Shown: positions 54,639-63,000 of the stretch, piece by piece
Position numbering within the stretch: the stretch's first letter is position 1
How the letters are laid out: every line of letters starts with the position of its first letter
Assembly: GCF_003217495.1 (NCBI RefSeq)
Contig: NZ_QJSW01000001.1
Coordinates: forward strand, 558,001-622,000
Source of the DNA: Paenibacillus barcinonensis
GTDB lineage: Bacteria; Bacillota; Bacilli; Paenibacillales; Paenibacillaceae
Direction of reading: 5' to 3'
DNA: 64,000 bases
Made by a program: the position numbers and the translations under genes
Notes under the pieces: model-generated
The model's input: only the letters and a program-made list of their open reading frames with translations
Database searches by the model: none
Told to the model about the DNA's origin: nothing

Positions 54639-55556
54639 TTAGATTTGCGGACCAATATCGTAAGGCGTTTCCTGATACACATAGTAATTGAGCCAGTTAG
54701 AGAATAATAAGTTAGCGTGAGCACGCCATGTAGCTGGAGGTATGCGGGACGGATCATCGTTCGGATAATAATGCTTAGGAAGTGCTATATCCAATCCTTT
54801 AGCTACATCACGGTCATATTCCCATTTTAAAGAAAACGGATCATATTCGGCATGTCCTGTAGCGAAAATTTGCTTCCCATCCCTGGTCGCTACCAGAAAT
54901 ACACCTGCTTCCTCGGATTCAGCTAAAATTTCCAGGTTGTCATTTTTCTCAATATCTTCACGTCTTATCTCGGTATGACGAGAGTGAGGCACATTGAACA
55001 CTTCATCGAATCCACGCAACAGCGGCACATGGGATTTGTTGATCGTATGCGGGAATACCCCGAAGCATTTTTCATCCAGCGGAACTTTAGGTACATCAAA
55101 ATGGTGGTATAAACCTGCCTGGGATGCCCAACAGATATGCATGGTCGAAGTTACGTTGGTTTTGGTCCATTCAAAAATTTCCTGAATCTCTTTCCAATAG
55201 TTAACGTCCTCAAAGTCCATTTGCTCCACCGGTGCCCCCGTAATAATCATACCGTCAAAACGGCGGTGCTGGATCTCATCAAATGTTTTGTAGAACAGAT
55301 CAAGATATTCCTGGGACGTATTCTTGGATGTATGGGATTTGGGATGCACAAGCACCACATCTACCTGAATCGGGGTATTCCCCACCAGACGCAGCAATTG
55401 TGTTTCGGTGGTCTCCTTGGTAGGCATCAGATTCAGAATAGCAATGCGTAGCGGACGAATATCCTGCTTGTATGCGGACGATTCGTCCATGACAAAGATA
55501 TTCTCCCCTTCAAGCACTTCTTTAGCTGGTAGTGTGTCCGGAATTTTAATTGGCAT
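54639..55556 (-). CDS. metAA: Homoserine O-acyltransferase MetA, predicted acetyl-CoA specific
   Basis: This 305-residue enzyme activates homoserine for methionine synthesis. The nucleophile is C142 in HICWASQAG, and the histidine and glutamate lie in ATGHAEYDP. Residue 111 is glutamate (GAPVEQMDF). In this family Glu111 gives acetyl-CoA use and glycine gives succinyl-CoA use, as shown for Bacillus cereus versus E. coli. The protein is thus likely an acetyltransferase, despite the usual name succinyltransferase. AGGAGG precedes ATG. It is the first gene behind the SAM riboswitch. Confidence 0.94.
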   Translation of the reverse strand: MPIKIPDTLPAKEVLEGENIFVMDESSAYKQDIRPLRIAILNLMPTKETTETQLLRLVGNTPIQVDVVLVHPKSHTSKNTSQEYLDLFYKTFDEIQHRRFDGMIITGAPVEQMDFEDVNYWKEIQEIFEWTKTNVTSTMHICWASQAGLYHHFDVPKVPLDEKCFGVFPHTINKSHVPLLRGFDEVFNVPHSRHTEIRREDIEKNDNLEILAESEEAGVFLVATRDGKQIFATGHAEYDPFSLKWEYDRDVAKGLDIALPKHYYPNDDPSRIPPATWRAHANLLFSNWLNYYVYQETPYDIGPQI

Positions 55557-55630
55557 GGTGAGTTGATTCCTCCTTAGTCGTCATAGTTCACATTTGCTGC
55601 GAAAATCACTGCTGAGAAGTTGGGGCATAC

Positions 55631-55663
55631 AACAAAGACCTCTCTCGGATTCCGAGAAAGGTC
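55631..55663 (-). terminator. Riboswitch terminator of the met operon
   Basis: GACCTTTCTC pairs with GAGAGAGGTC, followed by TTTGTT. This is the OFF-state terminator of the SAM-I leader. Confidence 0.9.
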
Positions 55664-55685
55664 ATATGTAAACAGATATGCGCCT

Positions 55686-55810
55686 CTCTCATCTCTCAGT
55701 TACAACAGCACCCCGAGGATGCTTGGTCGCTGCAAGAATTAGCACCGTGCGGTATATCGCCGGTTGCCGGGTTTCATCGGGCTAGTCCCTCCACCTACTC
55801 TTGATAAGAT
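55686..55810 (-). promoter_or_regulatory. SAM-I (S-box) riboswitch
   Basis: The minus strand reads CTTATCAAGAG, then GGTGGAGGGACTAGCCC and GATGAAACCCGGCAACC, the SAM-I core, with GGTGCTAATTC later. P1 closes with GATGAGA. The terminator lies 3' of it and metA follows. High SAM would end transcription of metA-metI-metC. Confidence 0.96.
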
Positions 55811-55823
55811 TTCGCTTTATTCA

Positions 55824-55829
55824 ATTATA
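55824..55829 (-). promoter_or_regulatory. -10 box of the met operon
   Basis: TATAAT lies about 14 bases before the riboswitch. The -35 is weak. Confidence 0.6.
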
Positions 55830-55971
55830 ATTCAAATTTATTAACTTTTACTTTAAAACATTCAGGCCCTTACGTCAAGATGAAGTTAGGTGTTTCCAGA
55901 GGCGAGTGCGGAACCGTTTATTCTCCGCGATCATACACTGCCTCAGAGCGCGAAATAGACACATTTTGCGC

Positions 55972-56000
55972 TTGAAAGCACTCTGGACCAGCGGTATACT
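55972..56000 (+). promoter_or_regulatory. Sigma-A promoter of the corA leader
   Basis: TTGAAA at 55972-55977, a 17-base spacer and TATACT at 55995-56000. A transcript from here would carry about 263 bases of leader before corA. Confidence 0.8.
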
Positions 56001-56043
56001 AGACAAGTGTTTATAAGCCCTTATGTGAGAGGTGACATATTAA

Positions 56044-56151
56044 ATGGATGGCGACCCGAGGACCAATTGGCAGTCGATTTCCGAACAACTGCATAGAGAA
56101 TTGACATCAGCATCGGCAGCGGGCCGCTTCTTCCGTTTGATTATAAATTAA
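56044..56151 (+). CDS. 35-codon leader ORF upstream of corA
   Basis: The short frame begins at ATG with AGAGGTGA upstream and ends at TAA. It encodes MDGDPRTNWQSISEQ and continues to FFRLIIN at the end. It lies inside the corA leader. Its 3' part can pair with two later segments. Proline and acidic residues lie at the start, as in some magnesium-transporter leader peptides. Translation is not proven. Confidence 0.5.
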   Translation: MDGDPRTNWQSISEQLHRELTSASAAGRFFRLIIN

Positions 56152-56249
56152 ACGCAAACAAGCGGAGCCCTGTACATCTGGCTTCGCTGCCGGCCGGCTG
56201 ATCTGTTCTTTTGCGCCCATATTAATGATAATATCCGCCAAGATGGCGG
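56113..56249 (+). promoter_or_regulatory. Structured 5' leader of corA with alternative stems
   Basis: Stem set A: TCGGCAGC (56113-56120) with GCTGCCGG (56186-56193), CCGCTT (56124-56129) with AAGCGG (56160-56165), and the inner hairpin CGTTTGATT with AATTAAACG (56134-56154). Stem set B: AGCGGAGCC (56161-56169) with GGCTTCGCT (56180-56188), which excludes parts of A. A third hairpin, CCGCCA with TGGCGG (56235-56249), ends five bases before the corA ribosome site. No M-box was recognised. Regulation is inferred from structure. Confidence 0.55.
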
Positions 56250-56269
56250 GTGCAGAAGGAGTAGATAAC

Positions 56270-57205
56270 ATGAAAATCCGGTTGGTTAATAACGGTGTAT
56301 TTATTCCGGTGGATGATATCCAGCAAGCGCTGACTCCACCGACAGAAGGCTTTTATTGGATTGATGCAGACGTGGATGATCTGGCTGTGCTGCAGCCGCT
56401 TTTCTCCATGCATGATCTGGCTGTAGAGGACTGCTTGAGTGATGAGGAGCAGCGTCCAAAGATCGAAATTTATGAAAATCATTATTTTATCGTGATCAAC
56501 AGCATTCGTTTTGATGATGAAGAGATTTTTCTGCGGGCAGTCAACCTGTTTCTCGGCAGACATTTCATTATCAGTGTGACGAAGCAGAAGGTCAGCGAAT
56601 TACGGATGCTGAAGCCGATCCTCTGGGAACAGGAGATCAGCAGCCCCGATCGCTTTCTTTATTTGCTGGTTGACTTGATTGTAGATAACTATTTCACCGT
56701 GGGTGATCGAATTGAAGCCCGCATTGAGAAGCTTGAAGAAGACATTTTGATGCACACCAAGAAATCACATCTGAATGAAATTATCGGTCTTCGAAGTGAA
56801 ATCTTGTGGTTGAAAAAGGTGCTTGGACCTCAGAAAGAGGTTATCAACACCCTGAATAAAAAAGATCTGCGTCTCATTGATGATCAATTGCAAAAATACT
56901 TCAGTGACATTTATGAAAATGCCGTAAAAATCTCGGAAACGTTCGAAACGTACCGCGACCTGATGGGCAACTTGCGAGAAGCCTACCAATCCAGTATCGC
57001 AAACCGTGCGAATGAGATCATGCGTGTGTTTACCGCCATTACGACCGTCTTCATGCCGCTGACCGTGATTACCGGAATATACGGGATGAACTTTGATAAT
57101 ATGCCTGAGCTGCACTGGAAATACGGCTATTACGCCGTGATTGGCCTGATGATTACGCTGGGCCTGACGATGTTCTTTATTTTCCGCAAAAAGGACTGGA
57201 TTTGA
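56270..57205 (+). CDS. corA: CorA-type magnesium/divalent metal channel
   Basis: This 311-residue protein is a pentameric divalent cation channel. It has a large N-terminal cytoplasmic domain with coiled helices, and two C-terminal transmembrane helices (about 250-272 and 285-305) with the pore signature YGMN in ITGIYGMNF. The start is ATG 56270 with AGAAGGAG upstream. The open frame starts 15 codons earlier without a ribosome site. A promoter lies about 270 bases upstream, with a structured leader. The gene stands alone. Confidence 0.94.
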   Translation: MKIRLVNNGVFIPVDDIQQALTPPTEGFYWIDADVDDLAVLQPLFSMHDLAVEDCLSDEEQRPKIEIYENHYFIVINSIRFDDEEIFLRAVNLFLGRHFIISVTKQKVSELRMLKPILWEQEISSPDRFLYLLVDLIVDNYFTVGDRIEARIEKLEEDILMHTKKSHLNEIIGLRSEILWLKKVLGPQKEVINTLNKKDLRLIDDQLQKYFSDIYENAVKISETFETYRDLMGNLREAYQSSIANRANEIMRVFTAITTVFMPLTVITGIYGMNFDNMPELHWKYGYYAVIGLMITLGLTMFFIFRKKDWI

Positions 57206-57209
57206 AATG

Positions 57210-57249
57210 AAGACGAAGCGCCCCTTCCAGGGAACGACTTCGTCTTTTT
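57210..57249 (+). terminator. Terminator of corA
   Basis: AGACGAAG pairs with CTTCGTCT, followed by TTTT, starting just after the stop codon. Confidence 0.85.
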
Positions 57250-57276
57250 GGTATGTGTTTTTCCAAGCGTTCCGAG

Positions 57277-58278
57277 CTAAACAGCATTACGCTCCGTTTC
57301 CACATGCCTGCGAAAACGGATGCGAATCATGCGCAATCGTTCATACACCTGCTCAAGACTTCCTGCTTCCGGGCGCTCTCCTCCGTAAACTTTATGTAAG
57401 ACAGGCTTCAGGAACGTATCGCCCAATTCCTCATATGCACTCCATACCGCCTCTTGTTCCACCTCCGGCATAACGGCCAGCTCTACATCCAGCAAAGAGT
57501 CTGTATCGTAACCCTCCAGATCCAGCGTCTCCAGCAGTTCAATTAGCTCACGACGGGATAAGCCCGAGCGATTCACAATCTCTTCCAACGTCTGCCCCTC
57601 CTTCATGCCCTGTAGCACATGTTTGCGTGTGAGGAATTTATCCAGCTCCTGCTTATATTTCTGCTCCTTTTGTTTATACAACCAGCTTTCGTACTCCTCT
57701 TCCTTTAATACGGTATACACCCAATCCAGCGGAAACGATCTGGAACGCTCGATTGCACTTGTCATTTCCAGCCATTCGGCTCCGTACTCCGATGCCTTGC
57801 TCTCCCCCACACCAGGCAACTGCATGAGTTCATCCATCGTATGCGGTACAAAAGCGCTGATCAGCCGAAGCAGTCGATTGGTGGCTACAAAATAAGGAGC
57901 TTTCCGGTCACTTGCAGCCTTCTGCCGACGCCATGTACACAGATCCTCATATAATTGCTCATTCCCGTACAGTTCGCTAAAACAATGCAGTCGTTGCCCG
58001 GCATAGCTGCGTAGCTTCATCTCATCATTCTCATGATACAATCCATGCAGCAATGGACGATACCCTTCGCTCATCTGCATCGCAAGCTGATAACGATAAA
58101 TATGCAGTAATTCTTCCCATGACGTTCCTTCATACCAGATCGTATCCTCACGATCCCCGGCCTCATACCGGCTCCAGCCCAGATGCCATGTGCTCTCCTC
58201 CTCTCCAATCCACACCTGGGCTAACTCCTCATGCTGATCTGATGTTCTGGATAACCGGTTCATAAAAATGACTTCCAT
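57277..58278 (-). CDS. HRDC-domain protein
   Basis: This 333-residue protein has an HRDC-type helical domain at about 125-190 (YFVATNRLLRLISAF, LPGVGESKASEYGA). This fold occurs at the end of RecQ helicases and RNase D and binds nucleic acid. The rest is charged and helical, with no helicase or nuclease motif seen, and includes a short helix-turn-helix-like segment (EGQTLEEIVNRSGLSRRELI). ATG 58278 is chosen because AGGGAGGGG lies seven bases upstream; the open frame goes 22 codons further. Function is unknown, perhaps DNA repair or RNA-related. Confidence 0.85.
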   Translation of the reverse strand: MEVIFMNRLSRTSDQHEELAQVWIGEEESTWHLGWSRYEAGDREDTIWYEGTSWEELLHIYRYQLAMQMSEGYRPLLHGLYHENDEMKLRSYAGQRLHCFSELYGNEQLYEDLCTWRRQKAASDRKAPYFVATNRLLRLISAFVPHTMDELMQLPGVGESKASEYGAEWLEMTSAIERSRSFPLDWVYTVLKEEEYESWLYKQKEQKYKQELDKFLTRKHVLQGMKEGQTLEEIVNRSGLSRRELIELLETLDLEGYDTDSLLDVELAVMPEVEQEAVWSAYEELGDTFLKPVLHKVYGGERPEAGSLEQVYERLRMIRIRFRRHVETERNAV

Positions 58279-58346
58279 GCGTAGTCCCCTCCCTATAATG
58301 TCCCAGCATGTTCGATTAACAAAGCACGGGCTGTTCCCATACAACG

Positions 58347-58389
58347 CAAAAAAACACCCCTCCTGCAGAAATGCTGCAAGAGAGGTGCT
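58347..58389 (-). terminator. Terminator of the ROK kinase gene
   Basis: CACCTCTCTTGCAG pairs with CTGCAGGAGGGGTG, followed by TTTTTTTGCG on the minus strand. Confidence 0.92.
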
Positions 58390-58462
58390 TCCTCATTAAC
58401 CGTACTATGCTGTTGCAACTATCATAACCAAAATGGTAAAATTCGTCAATCCCTGTAATGAC

Positions 58463-59341
58463 TTATTTGGACAATGCCAATTTTGCCAGAGCAAGTGAGC
58501 CACATAATCCTGCATTGTCTCCCAAGCCGGGTGGCACTACATACTGATCAATTCCGGCATGAAGAGACGGATGCTGCACATACCCGGCCAGCAGTTCCTG
58601 CAATTTACTGCGAACCATCGGGAACAGGTGCTCCTGCTTCATAACACCGCCACCCATTACAATTTTCTCTGGAGACAGAATCAATACATAATTCATCAGT
58701 GCATGTGCAAGATAATGCGCCTCCATCTCCCATGCTTTGTGATCTGCCGGCAGTTCATATGCAGGCTGCCCCCAACGCTTGTTAATTGCCGGACCTGCGG
58801 CAAGACCTTCAAGGCAATCTCCATGATACGGACAAAAGCCCTCGTAAGTATCCTCTGGATGTCTGCGCACAATGATATGCCCCATCTCGGGATGGGACAA
58901 TCCATGAACCATTTTCCCACTAACAACAGCTCCCGCACCAATACCCGTACCTACCGTTATATACAGACAGCTATCAAGTCCCTGAGCAGCTCCCCAAGTC
59001 GCTTCCCCCAGAGCAGCACCATTTACATCGGTATCAAACGTCATGGGTACATCAAAATGTTCCTTGAGTTTGCCAATGATGTTGTACTGTCCCCAGTGTG
59101 GCTTAGGTGTTGTTGTGATATATCCATATGTTGGACTTCCTTCAATCGGATCAATTGGACCAAATGAACCTACACCCAGCGCCTCAATTCCTTTGCCTTC
59201 AAAAAAAGCAATAACTTGTGCCATCGTTTCCTCCGGCGTAGTTGTAGGAAAGCTTACTCGCTCCAACACCTCTCCTTGCTCCGTACCAATGCCGCATACA
59301 AATTTGGTTCCGCCTGCTTCAATTGCACCTAAAACTGTCAT
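58463..59341 (-). CDS. ROK-family sugar kinase, fructokinase type
   Basis: This 292-residue cytoplasmic kinase has the ATP-binding start IEAGGTKFVCGIG and a central ITVGTGIGAGAV sequence. The zinc-ligand region GHIIVRRHPEDTYEGFCPYHGDCLEG of the ROK family follows. The phrase GSPTYGYITTTPKPHWGQ is typical of fructokinases such as GmuE/YdhR and ScrK. It phosphorylates fructose or a related hexose. GGGAGTGA precedes ATG. It has no sugar operon partner in the window and ends at a strong terminator. Confidence 0.9.
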   Translation of the reverse strand: MTVLGAIEAGGTKFVCGIGTEQGEVLERVSFPTTTPEETMAQVIAFFEGKGIEALGVGSFGPIDPIEGSPTYGYITTTPKPHWGQYNIIGKLKEHFDVPMTFDTDVNGAALGEATWGAAQGLDSCLYITVGTGIGAGAVVSGKMVHGLSHPEMGHIIVRRHPEDTYEGFCPYHGDCLEGLAAGPAINKRWGQPAYELPADHKAWEMEAHYLAHALMNYVLILSPEKIVMGGGVMKQEHLFPMVRSKLQELLAGYVQHPSLHAGIDQYVVPPGLGDNAGLCGSLALAKLALSK

Positions 59342-59409
59342 GTTTGCTTCACTCCCAGGTTGGTTTAATGTCTAGCGCTGTTGCTTCGGGCATTGAATGA
59401 TTCGTAGCT

Positions 59410-60132
59410 TCAAATGCCGACTTGCGGACTTGAGTCTCCGTTACTTCCCAGCTTGTTCAGTCGCTTGAGCAGCGTCTGTCTCCAGCTTTCCGAAAGTGCA
59501 GGTAGGGCGAGCAGCATCTGAATCCCCTCAACATTCTGCTTTCCCTGATGCATAATTCGATTTGCTTCAAGGACGGTCATCGAGGAAGGATCGGTGTGTA
59601 TTTTTCTGAACTGAGATCCCAGAGCAACTTGCCCTTCCTGCAACACTCGAAAATAAAAGCCCGTATGTCCACTTTCTTGAAAATAAACGGGCAGCTCCTT
59701 ATAGTCATACCTTGCTCCCAGCTTAAAGCATGGCTGCCTAGGTTGACTGACCTGCATCTGTGCATCGCCTAATTGAAATATATCTCCAATCCGTACCTCT
59801 TCTTCAGCACAGCCTGTGACCGTAAGATTCTCTCCAAAAGCTCCCCAGTTCAGCTTGCGATTCATCAACCGTTCAAGTACAGCATAACGACTGTAATCGT
59901 ATACACAAACTGCCTTGTCAGGCCCACCGTGATGAACAAGGTCGGCCTGCGCATCCCCTGACATTCCAGTGAATGAGAGGAATACCGGTGTGGAGACAGG
60001 ATGCTTCATGATACCGCTCAGCACCTCATGTTTCTGACCCGGTAACGGTCTAGGCTGCCCTACGTTAATGGCCAGAACCGCTGTGCTCTCCTTTTCTGTG
60101 ATCAGATCGGATTCAGGTTTCAATCGCATCAT
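59410..60132 (-). CDS. MOSC-domain protein (YiiM-like)
   Basis: This 240-residue protein has a MOSC domain (about 40-180, with GDAQADLVHHGGPDKAVCVYDY) and a C-terminal helical 3-alpha domain. The conserved cysteine lies in QPRQPCFKLGARY. MOSC proteins handle molybdenum cofactor sulphur or reduce N-hydroxylated substrates. The YiiM subgroup detoxifies N-hydroxylated bases. Two ATG codons in a row occur at the start with AGGAGG very close, so the exact start is uncertain. Confidence 0.9.
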   Translation of the reverse strand: MMRLKPESDLITEKESTAVLAINVGQPRPLPGQKHEVLSGIMKHPVSTPVFLSFTGMSGDAQADLVHHGGPDKAVCVYDYSRYAVLERLMNRKLNWGAFGENLTVTGCAEEEVRIGDIFQLGDAQMQVSQPRQPCFKLGARYDYKELPVYFQESGHTGFYFRVLQEGQVALGSQFRKIHTDPSSMTVLEANRIMHQGKQNVEGIQMLLALPALSESWRQTLLKRLNKLGSNGDSSPQVGI

Positions 60133-60150
60133 ACCTCCTCTGCAGATATT

Positions 60151-61269
60151 TTATCGGACAGAACCACCAAATACCAGTGTATTGCTCAGCAACCGACCGG
60201 GGGACGTCAGCATCTTGCCGCTGGCATACAAGCCTGAGGATGCACCGCCATCGAGATTCATGGCCTGCTTGGCTCCAAGCTTCTGCATCACTGCTGCCCA
60301 TTCTTTCATTGTAGCACCAGAAACGGTAGCCAGCATTACTGAACCATCTGCCATAATTGCGATTCCACTTCTCGCACCGGAAGCATTTAGAATTTTAGGG
60401 TCTTTGAACCCTTCATTTGCCGGATTAACAGCGATTTTTCCATCCTTGACCAGACGCGGACCAGCACCGACTGCTGTTACAACCTCCTGCCAAGGGATAT
60501 CCTGTCCGGCTGCGTTCGTGTATCTGTAATTCATCTCTACGGTAGAGCCTACAGTGAAACGGTCCGACATGGACTTCTCATTGCCTGTAAATACAAGCAC
60601 GGAGCCATTCTTTGGAATAGCAACGTTGGAATTGGGTACTTTTTGTGTCACTACTCCCTTCTCCATAATCACCGCAGTGCCTCCTTTAAATCCAACGTTC
60701 GCACCGCGCTCCGGCGTATACAAAATAGAGATGCTTGAATCTGCTGAAGGCGTGCGATTAATAAACGTTGCATACCAACTGCGTGATTTTCCATTCGCAT
60801 CCGTAACATTCCCCGTCAAGCTTACTTGAAGTGAATCCATCATCGCTGAACCATCTGCTTTAAATCCGATCGAAGTGCCATATCTTCCTATATGTATAAC
60901 TTTTCCATTTGCTATTAACATACCATAAGGGTCAGGTGCTCCATGATAAGCTTCAAAAAAGGCTCCGTTAATTGCCGCTTGTGCACCATATGCCTGCACA
61001 ATGGATGGCAACGTTGCTGTCTGCCCTACCTGCTTCTTGGCAAGCCCCACTGTAACAGGTGTCCCTTTGGGAATGCTTACAGTCTGCACACTAAAGCTGC
61101 GTCCTGCTGCTTTTACTTTCTGCACTTTCGAACTAATTGCGGCTTTAGCCTCCGCTGCCTGTGGTGCACTTACGGCCCCCGTAAGCAGTACCGGTAAAGC
61201 CAGGACGAGGGCCAGCGCCCCGGTCCACCATTTTTTACTCATTCTGCTCGTTACCCTGCTGCTAGTCAT
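60151..61269 (-). CDS. Exported phosphodiester glycosidase family protein (NAGPA domain)
   Basis: This protein of about 372 residues has an N-terminal hydrophobic signal (about 13-38, ending AEAKA) and a NAGPA/DUF2233 domain up to the C-terminus. The motif MNLDGGASSGLY is near the end. The open frame begins seven codons earlier at TTG, but ATG 61269 overlaps the stop of the upstream exonuclease gene (ATGA) and has GGGAG upstream. It is the second NAGPA protein in the window, related to the one at 15743 but shorter in its linker. Substrate unknown, probably an envelope glycan phosphodiester. Confidence 0.88.
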   Translation of the reverse strand: MTSSRVTSRMSKKWWTGALALVLALPVLLTGAVSAPQAAEAKAAISSKVQKVKAAGRSFSVQTVSIPKGTPVTVGLAKKQVGQTATLPSIVQAYGAQAAINGAFFEAYHGAPDPYGMLIANGKVIHIGRYGTSIGFKADGSAMMDSLQVSLTGNVTDANGKSRSWYATFINRTPSADSSISILYTPERGANVGFKGGTAVIMEKGVVTQKVPNSNVAIPKNGSVLVFTGNEKSMSDRFTVGSTVEMNYRYTNAAGQDIPWQEVVTAVGAGPRLVKDGKIAVNPANEGFKDPKILNASGARSGIAIMADGSVMLATVSGATMKEWAAVMQKLGAKQAMNLDGGASSGLYASGKMLTSPGRLLSNTLVFGGSVR

Positions 61270-62159
61270 CCAATTGCCACTCCCATCCAAGAGCCAAGGC
61301 TCTTCATCTCAAGTTGTTCAAACTTGTCCATTACCGTATCCGGGTCAAGACGTAATTCACAGCCATCCAGTGTACATGAAACTGGAACAGCACAATGAAT
61401 CTCTGCCAGTTTGCGGGACAGATGCAGCATATCGAGATCACTCTCAATTTTTTTGCGCACTGAAGGAGTCAGTTGCTCCAGATTGCTTAAAATGCCTTCG
61501 ATTGAGCCATACTCCTGTACGAGCTTCAAAGCCGTCTTTTCACCAATGCCCCGTACACCAGGATAATTGTCGCTGGCATCCCCCATCAAACCCTTCATGT
61601 CAATAATCTGACGCGGGGTTAACTGTTTCTCGGCCAGCAGTGTTTCCGGATTGTACACCATGTAGTTGCCGTGACCTTTTTTCATAATAATAATACTGGT
61701 TCGGTCATTGATCAGCTGTAACATATCATGGTCGCCGGTAAGCACCATCACCTTCATATCCGTCTCTTCGGTATAATACTTGGCAAGTGTCCCGATACAA
61801 TCGTCGGCCTCGTATCCCGCTGCTCCGATATTCGGAATGTTCAGGCTGTCCATCACTTCCTTAATCAGGGCAAACTGTGGAATAAGATCGTCCGGCGCTT
61901 CGGCCCGGTTCCCTTTGTACGCTGCGTATTCTTCACCGCGAAATGTCTTGCCGCCCATATCCCAGCAGCAGATCACATGGCTTGGTCCAAACGTCTGAAC
62001 TGCATCCCAAAAATAACGGATAAAACCATAAACTGCGTTGGTCGGGAGCCCTGCCTTTGTGCGTCTGATATATCCGCTCGCAGCTGTTGCATAGTACGCA
62101 CGGAACAACACTGCCATACCGTCTACCAGTAACAAAGTAGGTTCATTACGTTGATTCAC
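61266..62159 (-). CDS. ypcP: 5'-3' exonuclease (YpcP/FEN-like)
   Basis: This 297-residue protein resembles the 5'-nuclease domain of DNA polymerase I without the polymerase. The metal-binding acidic clusters are visible in LLLVDGMAVLFRAYYA, GYEADDCIGTLA, LTGDHDMLQLI and MGDASDNYPGVRGIGEKTA. The last of these also holds the helix-hairpin-helix. Such proteins remove RNA primers and flaps in replication, as YpcP does in Bacillus. GTG is the start with AGGAGAGAG upstream. Its coupling to an exported glycosidase gene is odd and may only reflect packing. Confidence 0.93.
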   Translation of the reverse strand: MNQRNEPTLLLVDGMAVLFRAYYATAASGYIRRTKAGLPTNAVYGFIRYFWDAVQTFGPSHVICCWDMGGKTFRGEEYAAYKGNRAEAPDDLIPQFALIKEVMDSLNIPNIGAAGYEADDCIGTLAKYYTEETDMKVMVLTGDHDMLQLINDRTSIIIMKKGHGNYMVYNPETLLAEKQLTPRQIIDMKGLMGDASDNYPGVRGIGEKTALKLVQEYGSIEGILSNLEQLTPSVRKKIESDLDMLHLSRKLAEIHCAVPVSCTLDGCELRLDPDTVMDKFEQLEMKSLGSWMGVAIG

Positions 62160-62312
62160 TTGAATTTACTCTCTCCTTGATCTATGAAAGCCGAACACAT
62201 ACACCCTCTGTTCAACCCCAATAGCATATATAAAATATCGAAACTAATTCTATCATCTTGGCAGGGTTAAGCCAACCCTCATTATAGCATAGTTGCACCA
62301 GCTCCGATTCAA

Positions 62313-62347
62313 CCAAAAAAGCCCTGAATGTTGAACAATTCAAGGCT
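62313..62347 (-). terminator. Terminator of the ArsC/Spx-like gene
   Basis: AGCCTTGAAT pairs with ATTCAGGGCT, followed by TTTTTGG on the minus strand. Confidence 0.9.
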
Positions 62348-62404
62348 AATCCGGTACTTGCTCACGGACAGTGCAATTTACACATATCCCGCTTCAAGTA
62401 AGTT

Positions 62405-62770
62405 TTATGCATTATTCCATTCCTGCTCAAACGTCTCTTCCTTGAAACCAACCGTCACCCGCTCACCGTCGGTTACGATGGGACGTTTGATCAAGCGGCC
62501 GTTGGAAGCCAGCAGAGTAATCTGTTCCTCCTCTGACATGCCCGGCAGCTTGTCCTTCAGTTGCTGCTCCTTATATACCTCACCACTGGTATTAAAAAAC
62601 TTTTTCACTTCAAGTCCACTCTTCTGGATCAGTTTGGTTAATTCATCCTGGGATGGCGGTGTGTCAAAAATAGGGATCAGCTCCAGCTCATGCCCTTGCG
62701 CTTCAAGCCATTTAACGGCTTTGCGGCATGTGCCGCATTTGCTATACTGGTAAACTTTTAGGTTGGTCAT
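62405..62770 (-). CDS. ArsC/Spx-family thioredoxin-fold protein (YusI-like)
   Basis: This 121-residue protein has a thioredoxin-like fold with a CGTC redox pair at residues 12-15, then KKFFNTSGEVYKEQ and LIKRPIVTDG. These are family marks of the Spx/MgsR/YffB group. It is closest in plan to YusI of Bacillus. It lacks the RNA-polymerase-contact features expected for Spx itself. Regulatory or reductase function is unproven. AGGAGG precedes ATG. It is monocistronic and the tandem repeat array begins about 230 bases upstream. Confidence 0.87.
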   Translation of the reverse strand: MTNLKVYQYSKCGTCRKAVKWLEAQGHELELIPIFDTPPSQDELTKLIQKSGLEVKKFFNTSGEVYKEQQLKDKLPGMSEEEQITLLASNGRLIKRPIVTDGERVTVGFKEETFEQEWNNA

Positions 62771-63000
62771 GGTTAATGTTCCTCCATCCGCTCGAGAGGC
62801 TCAGGTTTCGGTCTCTCGCTTCCCTTGGTTTGCTCCGCAAATCCAAAAGTCGCTCCATCCCGATACCTTCGCCCTGCAACTTTTATTGGGGGCCAATGAG
62901 GGCTCATCGCCCTTCATTCTGCCTATACTTTATCAAATCAACACTGCCTGACAAGGGCATGTTGAAGACTCTATTGCCTAGAGCCAGAACAACCTTAGAT
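62771..63000. other. Intergenic region upstream of the YusI-like gene
   Basis: No gene was recognised. The region is moderately GC-rich and ends where the tandem repeats begin. A short CCTTAGAT just before the first repeat matches the end of repeat copy 4. Confidence 0.6.

Noticed and set aside
56007..56269. M-box magnesium riboswitch before corA
   Set aside because: The conserved M-box core was not recognised; the structured leader is a different, unidentified element.
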